The notes beneath the pieces are model-generated. The model was not told where the DNA came from and ran no database searches. It worked only from the letters and a program-made list of their open reading frames with translations. The position numbers and the translations under genes are program-made. Shown here one piece after another: positions 26,801 through 34,822 of a stretch of 64,000 nucleotides of DNA. This DNA is from JBBIRG01 sp964410965 (lineage in GTDB: Bacteria > CLD3 > SB21 > JBBIRG01): positions 124,001 to 188,000 of the forward strand of contig CAYPIY010000005.1 of the NCBI GenBank assembly GCA_964410965.1, read 5' to 3'. How positions within the stretch are numbered: the stretch's first letter is position 1; the number at the start of each line of letters is the position of its first letter.

Positions 26801-27018
26801 TGCGCAAAGAAGCCGGTTTTGAAGTGATCCAGAGAATACGGATCGCTGTATCGGCCGGTCCCGGAATCGCCGAACCGATCGGGCGGCAGAAAAACTACAT
26901 CCTGTCTGAAACGCTCGCGGAAAGCGTCGACGGTTCCTTTGCCGGGGATATGATCATCAGGGAATGCGACATCAACGGCGAACCCGTGAAAATCGGGGTT
27001 ATCAGAAAAAGCGAATGA
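23866..27018 (+). CDS. ileS: Isoleucine-tRNA ligase, type 2 (eukaryote-like)
   Basis: 1050 residues, the length of type 2 IleRS. The class I signature is GKPGIHHVLARSVKD in place of canonical HIGH, and KMSKHKGNVVNP is the KMSKS motif. The editing domain has WTTTPWTLISNVAL and DGTGIVHTAPAFGEDD. Zinc-type cysteines occur in YCPKCGTPLSSHE. The frame is open 25 codons upstream, but the ATG at 23866 (MFKEIVSQDELPKSEKEILQ) matches the family N-terminus. Type 2 enzymes are generally the mupirocin-insensitive form and are often horizontally exchanged; neither is shown here. Confidence 0.97.
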   Translation: MFKEIVSQDELPKSEKEILQYWTDHQIFRKSLSERPAGRLFVFYEGPPTANGKPGIHHVLARSVKDFVCRYKTMQGYRVERKGGWDTHGLPVEIEVEKSLKISGKKEIEAYGIGEFNRKCHESVFSYKNLWDELTGRMGYWVDLEKPYITCENDYVESVWWILKRFYDKGLIYKGFKVVPYCPKCGTPLSSHEVAQGYEEVSDPSIYIKLKILNEDNTCFLVWTTTPWTLISNVALTVGENIDYVKVRYKDQYLILAESRLQDVLKEGYEIVDRFPGSSLKGREYERLFDYTAVDKKGFYVITGDFVTTEDGTGIVHTAPAFGEDDYRVCKANGLPFIRPVDAQGRFEDSITDFKGMFVKDADPEIITNLKRRGLLFRSEKIKHSYPHCWRHHTPLIYYARDAWYIRTTAFKDDMVRNNESVAWFPPEIQEGRFGNWLRNNVDWSISRDRYWGTPLPVWIHEESGDMIFVGSREELMKGKLKNGSPVPAGIDLHKPHVDEIIFEKDGKRYERVTEVIDAWFDSGAMPYAQWHYPFENKEIFEKQYPADFICEGVDQTRGWFYSLMAISTFLFNKAPYRQVVVNELVLDAQGQKMSKHKGNVVNPFEMLDQYGADILRWYLLTNTPIWLPKRFDLEGLTEMKKKFFRPVLESYKFFALYANIDGFTNGEPQIAFADRPELDRWILSRLQTTIREVRAFIDRYDTAKAGKALQEFADQDLSNWYIRLSRRRFWKGEKGTDKTSAYQTLYEVLFQLSKIIAPFCPFLAERLYLNLTDQAKPAEPVQASVHLAAYPEGDPEKTDLRLEEKMNSPRRVVQLGRALRELKSLKVRQPLSKVIVVVEQPSRQNDIRDLSDIIKSELNVRSIEFTENTGTLVSRKIKPNFKALGPKFGKHVGLIVDIVRGFGEEEIDRIVKTGKEKINFENKEYEISKDDVEILHEEKEGLAVQSDGDLTLAIDTHLTQDLIDEGIARELVNRIQNLRKEAGFEVIQRIRIAVSAGPGIAEPIGRQKNYILSETLAESVDGSFAGDMIIRECDINGEPVKIGVIRKSE

Positions 27019-27046
27019 TATTAACGAATAATCATAAAGGTGATGT

Positions 27047-27454
27047 ATGAAGAAAAAGGATCTTGAGTATTTCAGGAAACTGATTTACACCGAGCAGCTG
27101 AAAACACTGAAGGACATGGGATATATCAAGGAAAATATCCTCGATGAAACGATGAGGGACGCGTCCGGCGACCAGTCCGCGTATTCCTTCCACATGGCCG
27201 ATCAGGGCAGCGATACCTATGACCGGGAAAAATCTTTCCTGCTCGCGGCCCGCGAGAACAAATACCTGTCGGACCTGAACGACGCCATGAAACGGGTCGA
27301 TGACGGCACGTACGGCGTTTGCCTGATCTGCGGAAAGGACATCGAGAAAGAGCGGCTGGAAGTCGTTCTGGTCGCAAAGTATCATGTCGACTGCAAAAAA
27401 CAACTGGCCAAAGTCAAGACCAAGGATAACACCGGTGAAACCCCGAATACCTGA
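27047..27454 (+). CDS. TraR/DksA-family zinc-finger protein
   Basis: 135 residues. A helical N-terminus (1-85) precedes a DksA/TraR-type finger: GTYGVCLICGKDIEKERLE and then AKYHVDCKKQL. The ligands are Cys92, Cys95, His113 and Cys116, so the third position is histidine rather than the usual cysteine. DksA relatives bind the RNA polymerase secondary channel and modulate ribosomal and amino-acid promoters. Its place between ileS and lspA resembles the ileS-dksA/TraR-lspA order seen in other bacteria. It overlaps the lspA start by 20 bases. Family sure, regulon unknown. Confidence 0.88.
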   Translation: MKKKDLEYFRKLIYTEQLKTLKDMGYIKENILDETMRDASGDQSAYSFHMADQGSDTYDREKSFLLAARENKYLSDLNDAMKRVDDGTYGVCLICGKDIEKERLEVVLVAKYHVDCKKQLAKVKTKDNTGETPNT

Positions 27455-28019
27455 CCTGAAAGCCGTATACGGCATATATATCATTTCGGGCATGATCATT
27501 GCCCTGGATCAGGTCACCAAATGGATGGTCAAAAGCTGGATGCACCTTCACCAGACGATTCCTGTATTCGGCGACGCGGTACGCCTGACTTTCGTCGAGA
27601 ACCCGGGAATGGCTTTCGGAGTGCGGTTCTTCCAGGATCATCCTTTTCTTGGCCGGTGGTTTTTTACGATCGTTTCCGTCATCGCGTCCTTCTTGCTGGT
27701 CTGGTATATTTATAAGATGCGCCATGAACGGAAATCCTATCGTATCGCTCTCGGGCTGATCCTCGGCGGCGCGGTCGGAAACTTGATCGACCGTTTCCTC
27801 TACGGCCGGGTGGTGGATTTCCTGGATGCGGACATACCGGACATGCTCGGAATGCAGCGCTGGCCGGTTTTCAACATAGCCGATTCAGCTGTGGTCTGCG
27901 GCATGATTCTCATCACCGCCCTGATTTTTTTCAGCAAACCGCGGGAACAGGCTGAAAAAAACACGGGAACACGATCCGGCGGTACAGACACGCATCCTCT
28001 TCCGGAAGCCAAGGAATAA
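27435..28019 (+). CDS. lspA: Lipoprotein signal peptidase (signal peptidase II)
   Basis: 194-residue polytopic inner-membrane aspartyl protease that cleaves prolipoprotein signal peptides before the lipidated cysteine. Catalytic-region motifs are present: ALDQVTKWMV in helix 1, ENPGMAFGV, GGAVGNLIDRFLYGRVVDFLD and FNIADSAVVCG; the last two carry the catalytic aspartates. I take the GTG at 27435 as start because AAGGA lies eight bases upstream; it overlaps the DksA-like gene. The C-terminal 25 residues are charged and not conserved. Several lipoproteins in this window are likely substrates. Confidence 0.95.
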   Translation: MKPRIPDLKAVYGIYIISGMIIALDQVTKWMVKSWMHLHQTIPVFGDAVRLTFVENPGMAFGVRFFQDHPFLGRWFFTIVSVIASFLLVWYIYKMRHERKSYRIALGLILGGAVGNLIDRFLYGRVVDFLDADIPDMLGMQRWPVFNIADSAVVCGMILITALIFFSKPREQAEKNTGTRSGGTDTHPLPEAKE

Positions 28020-28087
28020 ATCGGGGAAAGTATCGTTAAGCCGTTATGAAACAACTTTTTTATTAAAATTATATTTTGGAGTTCAAA

Positions 28088-28414
28088 ATGAGCCACCCCA
28101 TTGTTTTAACCGATCAGTCCTTTGAAAGCGAAGTCATCCAATCCGGGAAGCCTGTTCTGGTAGATTTCTGGGCAACCTGGTGCGGACCCTGCCGCATGAT
28201 TGCCCCGGTTCTCGAGGAAATCGCAAAAGAATATGACGGTAAAGCGAAAATCTGCAAGATCGACGTTGATCAGAATCCGGAAACGGCCGCTAAGTTCGGC
28301 ATCATGAGCATTCCCAGCCTCCTCTTCTTCAATAAAGGCCAGTTGGTGGATAAAGTCGTAGGCGCTGCCCCCAAGAAACAACTGGTCGATAAACTGAACG
28401 GCCTGATGAAATAA
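28088..28414 (+). CDS. trxA: Thioredoxin
   Basis: 108 residues, cytosolic disulfide reductase. The active site is WATWCGPCRMIAPVLEE, with VDFWA before it, DQNPETAAKFGIMSIPSLLFF containing the cis-proline, and a C-terminal GAAPKKQLVDKL. Translation starts at the ATG at 28088, with TTGGAG upstream. The same frame begins four codons earlier with TTG, which is less likely. A strong terminator follows, and a selenocysteine-type Rdx gene begins 150 bases downstream. Confidence 0.97.
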   Translation: MSHPIVLTDQSFESEVIQSGKPVLVDFWATWCGPCRMIAPVLEEIAKEYDGKAKICKIDVDQNPETAAKFGIMSIPSLLFFNKGQLVDKVVGAAPKKQLVDKLNGLMK

Positions 28415-28441
28415 GCATCCCCGCAGTCCTAAACAGCCTTT

Positions 28442-28475
28442 AAGTCATCTGCGTTTACCGCGGATGACTTTTTTT
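28442..28475 (+). terminator. Intrinsic terminator of trxA
   Basis: A 12-bp stem, AAGTCATCTGCG with CGCGGATGACTT (one T-G wobble), closes a 5-base loop TTTAC and runs into a T tract. It lies 28 bases after the trxA stop. Confidence 0.92.
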
Positions 28476-28564
28476 ATTTAACAAAAAAATAAGTTGCAAT
28501 AAAGCGCCATTATTTATTAACTTGTTATCAAAGTCCTTTTGACAGAATGCTTTAAGGAATTAAG

Positions 28565-28795
28565 ATGAAAGTCATTATTGAATACTGCGGGATGTGAAAC
28601 TACTACCCCCGTGCCGCCGGTCTGGCGGATGAACTGAAAAAAGAATTCACAGCGGCAGTCCGTCTGAAAGAATCCTCAGGCGGCGTGTTCGAAGTGACCG
28701 TGGACGATGAACTGGTTTTTTCCAAGAACCGGCTGGACCGGTTTCCGGAAGAGGGTGAAATTCAGGAACTGATCCGGAAGAATAAAGGTAAATAA
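28565..28795 (+). CDS. SelW/Rdx-type selenoprotein, in-frame UGA read as selenocysteine
   Basis: 76 residues if TGA at 28595-28597 is decoded as Sec (U). The reading frame gives MKVIIEYCGMUNYYPRAAGL, then SSGGVFEVTVDDELVFSKNR and FPEEGEIQELIRK, the pattern of SelW/SelT/SelH (Rdx) proteins. Their redox motif CxxU/CxxC is here Cys8-Gly-Met-Sec11. AAGGA sits six bases before the ATG, and the frame continues cleanly for 65 codons to TAA. A SECIS-like hairpin follows the TGA. If the TGA were a stop, only ten residues would be made. Rdx proteins are thioredoxin-fold oxidoreductases of uncertain substrate; trxA is the upstream neighbour. A gene disabled by a nonsense mutation is the alternative. Confidence 0.88.
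28595..28628 (+). promoter_or_regulatory. Bacterial SECIS-like element immediately after the UGA codon
   Basis: A 5-bp GC stem, CCGCC (28614-28618) with GGCGG (28624-28628), closes the loop GGTCT. The loop begins 21 bases after the TGA. Bacterial SECIS hairpins place a G/U-containing apical loop about 16-37 bases after UGA, and the E. coli fdhF loop also contains GGUCU. It would recruit SelB-GTP-Sec-tRNA. No lower stem is obvious. Confidence 0.78.
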
Positions 28796-28844
28796 ATAAT
28801 AAATTGATTCTATTCTTACTGATCACAAAAATCAGGAGCGTTTT

Positions 28845-31565
28845 ATGAAGCTACGTATGAATACCATGCCGCATTTCCCATGGATAGCTGTCTGTGCAAT
28901 GCTGTTAATGTCTGTAACAGGCGCATCCTTAGAAGTTATGGCCTCCGGACACGGAAAGATGATCCATCAGCCCGTCATTCAGGCCGCCGAAGGCCAGCCC
29001 ATTGTCATTGAATCGTCTTTCACAGTTCCGGTCAGTCAGGTTTCCGTTTTTTACCGTTTTCCCGGCGATCCGGCTTACGTGGAAACTCCGATGACCGAAC
29101 GTTATAACGGCAATTTCAGCCTCGTACTGTCCCATATCCGGCTGAATAAAGGACAGCAATTCGAATATTACCTCCGGGCGCTGACAAGCCAGGGAGAAGA
29201 ACTCACTTATCCCGAATACAACGCCGAATATTCACCGGTACAGGTCATCGGAGTCGCTGGAACCATGATCCAGAATCTTGGGATCGAGGCCGTGATCTTA
29301 TCGCCCGAACCGGACCAGTCTGTTTCGAGGGATGATTTCATGGTCGCGGTGTCCCTGTTTTCGGAGGAAGAAATCGACATAAAAAACATCCGCCTCCGCC
29401 TCGACGGCGATGACGTCTCGCGCAAATCCGATATCACGGCCGAACTCGTCACTTATTCGACACGCGACGTCAGGGACGGCAGCCATACGGCCCGGGTGGA
29501 ATACCTGACGGCCGGCAATGAAATAGTAAAACTCGCGGAATGGAATTTCAGCGTGGTGAAACAGGGCGGCGAGGATATTTTCTCCGGCAAAGGCTTCACC
29601 AATGTCGTTTCGGGCAGCCAGGCGGTGCAAAAGATCAAGTTTGACGAAGACCGGTTCCGCGCCAATTTCCGCACGGAATTCAAAGGACAGAACAACCTGG
29701 GCGAAAAAACCAATTACGGCCGTGTGGGCGCCGACCTTTCCTATGAAAAAACATGGTTCAAATTATCCGGATCTTTTGATTTCGATTCCCAGGACGACCC
29801 GCGAAAAAACCAGCCCCTGAACCGTTATCTTGTCAGCGCAAACCTTGACAATGTACTCGTGATCGATTACGGTGACACCTATCCTGTGTTCAGCCCCGTT
29901 ACGCTCTACGGAACACGGGTCCGCGGCATCAGCGCCGGTGTGTTCCTTGGCATTTTCAACCTTCAGTTTGTCAAGGGCGAAGTGAACCGGAAAGTCCTGT
30001 CGAAAAAAGAAGAGAACCTTCTGGAATGGGTGGACAGTATCTATACGGCCAACTCCTACAAGCCCGACTCTGCGATCGTCAGCGAAATGAACATGACCTC
30101 CGGGCAGTATTATAACCAGTTCATCAGCGGCGCGATGTTCCGCCGGGACATGACCGCCGGCCGGTTCAGCGTAGGCCCCCGTGCTCTGCAGATCGGATTC
30201 AGCTTCGTCAAATCCAAGGATAATGTCGGTTCCATGGATTACAATGAGGCGAAATCGCTGATTTTCTCCGGCGTGAAACCCAAGGAAAACCTGGTTGTCG
30301 GAACGGATTTCAACATCGAGATGTTCAGCCGCAAGGTCCGTTTTGACGGAAGCTTCGCCGGCGGCATCACCAATGAGGACATCACAGGCGGCAACATCGA
30401 CCCGCAGGTGTTCGACGATTACGGGTTCGGCGACATCAGCCGAACCGTGAAAGACCTGAAAAAATTCATCACGGTCAATACGAATCTTAACCCGATCCCT
30501 GTTGACAGCTGGCAGGATATCAATTTGTACGCCTATACGTTCGGCGGAGCCTTCAATCACTGGGACAATAACCTGATGGCCCGTTACCGTTACCACGGCG
30601 GATATTTCCAGTCGTTCGGCAGTTCGATCCAGCGCGACATCAAGAGTTTTGAGATCTCCGACCGGTACCGGTTCTGGGAAAACCGGGCGTTTGCATCCGT
30701 TTCTTACCAGACCACCGAAAATAACCTTGCCAAGAGGAATGTCAACACGCTGACCACGTCCAACCTTGGCTTCCAGCTCGCGTTGTTCCTTCCGAAAGAC
30801 CTGCCGACGCTCACTTTCGGATTCAATACAATTACCCGGGACAACGGATGGAAAGACAGCTCAGCCAGCTGGACAGCGGATACGACGGCAGGTTTTTACG
30901 AGCAGATTACCAATAACGCCCGGCCCGAAGAAAACCGGACGAATATTTTCTCTTTCGGAACCTCCTACACTTTCTTCATGTTTGATGTCCGGCACAATGC
31001 GTCGCTGAATATCGCGACCAGCCTTAAGGATGATAAGACGAAAAATATCGACCCGATCCTCATTCCCAACAGCACGACCAGTTTTTCCTACACGGCTCTT
31101 GGCAACTCATCCAGCAACAACATCGCCCTGTCTCTGGGCACGGAATGGAAAATTCCGCTGCGAACCAGCGTCAGCTTTGCCCTGAATACCGGAAAGACCA
31201 ATTCGCTGGGTCTTGATTCCACTTCGACCGGCGCCGACACGACGGTAATCCGGAAGACCAAACCCTCGGCCAGTTCTTTCAATCTAGCCGCCGATTATAT
31301 GGCTCTTCGCGAAAAAGATTTCCGGCTGAACATTTACGGCGGTTTCGGGATCACGACGTTTGATTATCCAGGCCTCGACAAAATGACGCTGACATCTTTC
31401 AATGTAGGTCAGCGTTTTAACTTCTACGTGCGACACAACATCATGCTGGATTTCCAGATGACCGCCGGTCTTAAAATACCGAAATATGACGCAGCCGGGC
31501 TGCCGGACGGAAGCAAAAGCGTCGTCAACCGCGTGATTTCGGCCCGTTACGAATTTGTCTTCTGA
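28845..31565 (+). CDS. Large exported protein with predicted outer-membrane barrel
   Basis: 906 residues, family not recognised. An N-terminal signal sequence (about 10-34) is followed by a beta-rich periplasmic region (35-240). That region has Ig-like features (PIVIESSFTVPVSQVSVFYRF, EIDIKNIRLRLDGDDVS) and resembles surface-layer modules. From about 250 on there are long alternating aromatic/polar strands separated by acidic loops, and the protein ends in YEFVF with a terminal phenylalanine. This is typical of outer-membrane beta-barrels. AGGAG lies seven bases before the ATG. A terminator follows, separating it from the cyclase gene. No ligand can be suggested. Confidence 0.7.
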   Translation: MKLRMNTMPHFPWIAVCAMLLMSVTGASLEVMASGHGKMIHQPVIQAAEGQPIVIESSFTVPVSQVSVFYRFPGDPAYVETPMTERYNGNFSLVLSHIRLNKGQQFEYYLRALTSQGEELTYPEYNAEYSPVQVIGVAGTMIQNLGIEAVILSPEPDQSVSRDDFMVAVSLFSEEEIDIKNIRLRLDGDDVSRKSDITAELVTYSTRDVRDGSHTARVEYLTAGNEIVKLAEWNFSVVKQGGEDIFSGKGFTNVVSGSQAVQKIKFDEDRFRANFRTEFKGQNNLGEKTNYGRVGADLSYEKTWFKLSGSFDFDSQDDPRKNQPLNRYLVSANLDNVLVIDYGDTYPVFSPVTLYGTRVRGISAGVFLGIFNLQFVKGEVNRKVLSKKEENLLEWVDSIYTANSYKPDSAIVSEMNMTSGQYYNQFISGAMFRRDMTAGRFSVGPRALQIGFSFVKSKDNVGSMDYNEAKSLIFSGVKPKENLVVGTDFNIEMFSRKVRFDGSFAGGITNEDITGGNIDPQVFDDYGFGDISRTVKDLKKFITVNTNLNPIPVDSWQDINLYAYTFGGAFNHWDNNLMARYRYHGGYFQSFGSSIQRDIKSFEISDRYRFWENRAFASVSYQTTENNLAKRNVNTLTTSNLGFQLALFLPKDLPTLTFGFNTITRDNGWKDSSASWTADTTAGFYEQITNNARPEENRTNIFSFGTSYTFFMFDVRHNASLNIATSLKDDKTKNIDPILIPNSTTSFSYTALGNSSSNNIALSLGTEWKIPLRTSVSFALNTGKTNSLGLDSTSTGADTTVIRKTKPSASSFNLAADYMALREKDFRLNIYGGFGITTFDYPGLDKMTLTSFNVGQRFNFYVRHNIMLDFQMTAGLKIPKYDAAGLPDGSKSVVNRVISARYEFVF

Positions 31566-31593
31566 TCGCTTTTTCCGTTCATACATGAATAAC

Positions 31594-31628
31594 AAACCTA
31601 ATCCCGCGAACCGCGCGATTAGGTTTTT
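31594..31628. terminator. Intrinsic terminator after the barrel gene
   Basis: AAACCTAATC pairs with GATTAGGTTT, with an inner GCG/GCG helix around AACC, followed by T residues. It ends 29 bases before the cyclase start. Confidence 0.85.
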
Positions 31629-31657
31629 ATTTTCCATTCTTATACGGAGGTAGAAAC

Positions 31658-34048
31658 ATGGCCAAAGGAACTTTCTGGAAACCGCTGCTGAAGAACATAC
31701 CCGCTCTCATCTGCCTGATTCTTGCGTTGCTGGTATTCATTCCCAATCTTGTGCTGAAACTGCTTCCCGATATTACCGGATCGATGGTGATGTTTTATCT
31801 CGTGAATATCGGCCTGACGTTCTTATCCCTGCTGGCCGCGATCCTCGGCATTTACTTCGCCGGATTTAAAAACAAAACCCTGTCCGGTATTTTCATCACC
31901 CTGCTCGCGGTATGGATAGGAAGCTTCCTGATCAACGTGAAAGCCTTTGAAAGCCTTGAACTGAAAACTCTGGATCAGCGGTTCGCGTTCCGTTACAATT
32001 ATGTGGATGGAATGAAGAAAATCCATCCGAATGAATCCCCCATCATTATTGTTGCCATCAACGACCAGTCAGGCGAATCGGTCAAGGACCGGTGGCCCTG
32101 GCCGCGCAATTATTACGCGCATTTCGTCCGCAACATGAAAAAGGCCGGCGCCAAAGTGGTCGGCATAGACGTTGTATTTGACGCGCCGGATTACAACGGG
32201 CCGGACAAGGACGACGAACTCGCCGAGGCGATCCGCGAGGCCGGAAATGTGGTCCTGGCCGGAAAGGTCGTCAAGGCAGATGTAGCGGGCGGATCCCAAT
32301 ACGACCATGCGGTCATTCCCCTGAGTAAGTTCCTCGAAGCCGGGGCGACCTGGGGATTCGTCGGAGTCACGAATGACATTGACGGCTTCTGGCGGCAATA
32401 CCTGATGGAAGAAAGCGTCGGCGAGGACAGTAACCGCATGCAGTATTTTTCTTTCGGGCTGGAAATACTCCGCAAATATTATGATCTGCCCAAAGACGCC
32501 CCGATCGAATTCACCGAAAATGAATTTGTATTCGGAAACAAGCGCATTAAAAAGTATAAGACATTCTCCTATCTGATCAATTTCAAGGGACCGATCAATA
32601 CGTTTCCGTACAAATCGTTCGATGAAACGGTTGATGATATGGAATTTGACTTAAAGCCGAATTATGATCTGGACACCTTCGATCAGGAAGGTGATTCTGC
32701 GCTCGGAATACCCCCGGGACTTCTGAAATCAGGCTTTTTCAAAGACAAGATCGTTCTTCTCGGCGCGACCATGGAAGAACTGCACGACGTGTTTTCCGTA
32801 CCCCTGAGCGAATCGAGGAACATCGAGGGCAAGAAGATCGAAACACTGATGCCCGGGGTCGAAATCCACGCCAACGCGATTTATACCATGATGATGGATG
32901 ATTACATCGTGCCGCAATCGGATATCCTGCGCGTCATTCTCGTGACCATCCTGTCCTTTGTCGTGTTCCTGCTGGTCAGCCGGCTGCAGAAACCGCTCCT
33001 TGCCCTGCCGATCTTTCTTCTGGTGCTTGCGATCATCATCGCGCTGGCCTTCTACCTGTTTGTCTCGAAAAACATCCATATGCAGATCGTGACGCCCCTG
33101 ATGGCGGTCGCGTTCACCTATGTCGGCAACGTGCTGTTCCAGTACCTCGGTGAGCGCAAGGAAAAAGCGACGATCCGGAACGCGTTCGGCCGTTATCTGC
33201 CCGAGAAAGTCGTGGAACAGCTGATCAAGAATCCCGACCTGCTGAAACTCGGTGGCGAACTCCGGTTCCTGAGCATGATCTTCACGGACGTCGCCGGTTT
33301 CACCACCATGAGCGAGAAACTGACCCCGCCCGAACTGGTTTCCCTCCTCAATGAATACCTCACCGCGATGACAAACATCATTTCCAAGTACGACGGCATT
33401 ATCGACAAGTACGAGGGCGACGCGATCATGGCGGAATTCGGCGCGCCTCTGCCCGACGACGATCACGCGCTCAAGGCCTGCTACGCGGCCATTGAAATGC
33501 AGGAAAAGCTCGTCGAATTGAGAGTGAAATGGAAAAAAGAAGGCCGTCCGGAACTGTACGCCCGCGCAGGCATCAACAGCGGCGAAGTCGTACTCGGCAA
33601 CATGGGTTCGGAAAGCGTGTTCGATTATACCGTCATGGGCGACCATGTCAACCTCGCCTCCCGGCTCGAGGGCGCCAACAAGGAATACGGCACCGACATT
33701 ATGACCACCGAATGGACCTATGACCTGGTCAAGGAACACATTATCGCCCGGGAACTCGATCTGATACGCGTAAAGGGAAAAGCGAAACCGGTCAAGGTGT
33801 ATAACGTCATGGCGCGGAAATCGACCGGCATTTCAGGAAACATGAAAAAAGTACTTGAGTCCTATGAACAGGGCCTGATCGCCTATCGCCAGCAGCGGTG
33901 GGACGAAGCCATCATCTATTTCAAGACGGCGCTGCGGAGCAAGGCTGACGACGGACCCTCGAAGGTTTACCTCGAGCGGTGCGAAGCCTTCAAGCTAAAT
34001 CCTCCCCCGGCCGACTGGGACGGCGTCTTCACAATGACGCACAAATAA
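31658..34048 (+). CDS. CHASE2-domain class III adenylate/guanylate cyclase
   Basis: 796 residues. Three hydrophobic helices lie in the first 95 residues, then a CHASE2 extracytoplasmic sensor (about 100-415; ESLELKTLDQRFAFR, WPWPRNYYAHFVRNM, KIVLLGATMEELHDVFSVP). Membrane helices follow (about 425-500), then a class III cyclase domain (about 520-715): MIFTDVAGFTTMSEK with the first metal aspartate, KYDGIIDKYEGDAIMAEFGAP with the second, and DYTVMGDHVNLASRLEG. The C-terminus has a TPR-like helical pair (YRQQRWDEAIIYFKTAL). It would convert an envelope signal to cyclic nucleotide. ACGGAGG is the ribosome site. Whether the product is cAMP or cGMP is not settled. Confidence 0.92.
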   Translation: MAKGTFWKPLLKNIPALICLILALLVFIPNLVLKLLPDITGSMVMFYLVNIGLTFLSLLAAILGIYFAGFKNKTLSGIFITLLAVWIGSFLINVKAFESLELKTLDQRFAFRYNYVDGMKKIHPNESPIIIVAINDQSGESVKDRWPWPRNYYAHFVRNMKKAGAKVVGIDVVFDAPDYNGPDKDDELAEAIREAGNVVLAGKVVKADVAGGSQYDHAVIPLSKFLEAGATWGFVGVTNDIDGFWRQYLMEESVGEDSNRMQYFSFGLEILRKYYDLPKDAPIEFTENEFVFGNKRIKKYKTFSYLINFKGPINTFPYKSFDETVDDMEFDLKPNYDLDTFDQEGDSALGIPPGLLKSGFFKDKIVLLGATMEELHDVFSVPLSESRNIEGKKIETLMPGVEIHANAIYTMMMDDYIVPQSDILRVILVTILSFVVFLLVSRLQKPLLALPIFLLVLAIIIALAFYLFVSKNIHMQIVTPLMAVAFTYVGNVLFQYLGERKEKATIRNAFGRYLPEKVVEQLIKNPDLLKLGGELRFLSMIFTDVAGFTTMSEKLTPPELVSLLNEYLTAMTNIISKYDGIIDKYEGDAIMAEFGAPLPDDDHALKACYAAIEMQEKLVELRVKWKKEGRPELYARAGINSGEVVLGNMGSESVFDYTVMGDHVNLASRLEGANKEYGTDIMTTEWTYDLVKEHIIARELDLIRVKGKAKPVKVYNVMARKSTGISGNMKKVLESYEQGLIAYRQQRWDEAIIYFKTALRSKADDGPSKVYLERCEAFKLNPPPADWDGVFTMTHK

Positions 34049-34126
34049 AGGATATGCCGTTTACATTGCGGGTTTTCACGGAAAAAACCTGATGCAGCCT
34101 GTCATCCGGATACTGAAAATCCTGCG

Positions 34127-34822
34127 TTAAACAGAAACGTTCAGCGACCGAAGCATATCTTTGACAGCCGGATCATCCGGGTATTGCTTTTGAAGGGCCC
34201 GCCATGTCTTGATCTCGGATGACCGGTCCCCGGAATCATGGTATATCTCTGCGAGACGGACATAGGCTTCCGTGTAATCCGGCTGGTGCGTGATCAGTTT
34301 GCTGAAATATTCGACGGCTCTTTTTTTCTCCCCGATCAACAAATAAGTACATGCGAGATTAAACAAAAGGGAAGCATTCCGCGAATCGGATTGCAGGCCT
34401 CTTTGAAAGCAGTCGATGGCTTCAGGCGTATTGCCTTCCTCCCGCCGGCAAAGGCCGAGTACATTCAGCGCGCCGGCATGGCCGGAATCAATTTTTACAG
34501 CCTGAAGCAGGTAAAACACGGCTTCGGGGATATTCTTCTTATGATAGGCGATCTTACCGAGAAGATACGCCGAAGAAATATGCCCCGGATTCAGCCGGAG
34601 GGCTGTTTTCAGGCAATCCGCCACCAGATCCGGTTTTCCGAGCTGATCCTGGATCAGTCCCAGATGATACCATGCTTCAAAATAACCGGGATGTCCGCTG
34701 ACGATTTCAGTAAAGAGGGCATGGGCTTCCTTGTAGCGTTTCGCCCGGATAAACCCAACCCCTTCTTTAAATTTTTTCCGGACCTGAATTCCTGAAACAA
34801 GGGATGAAAAAATCCGTAACAT
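34127..34822 (-). CDS. TPR-repeat protein
   Basis: 231 residues made almost entirely of tetratricopeptide repeats. About five 34-residue units are visible with the W-LG-Y-A-F-A-P consensus, for example YFEAWYHLGLIQDQLGKPDL, HAGALNVLGLCRREEGNTPEA and TEAYVRLAEIYHDSGDRSSE. The N-terminus (MLRIFSSLVSGIQVRKKFKE) is weakly hydrophobic but not a clear anchor. It is convergent with the cyclase gene and divergent from the SppA fusion. TPRs mediate protein contacts; no specific function can be stated. Confidence 0.85.
   Translation of the reverse strand: MLRIFSSLVSGIQVRKKFKEGVGFIRAKRYKEAHALFTEIVSGHPGYFEAWYHLGLIQDQLGKPDLVADCLKTALRLNPGHISSAYLLGKIAYHKKNIPEAVFYLLQAVKIDSGHAGALNVLGLCRREEGNTPEAIDCFQRGLQSDSRNASLLFNLACTYLLIGEKKRAVEYFSKLITHQPDYTEAYVRLAEIYHDSGDRSSEIKTWRALQKQYPDDPAVKDMLRSLNVSV

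Noticed and set aside
28595..28597. TGA as an ordinary stop codon making a ten-residue peptide
   Set aside because: Family-consistent sequence, a ribosome site upstream and a SECIS-like hairpin downstream favour selenocysteine decoding.
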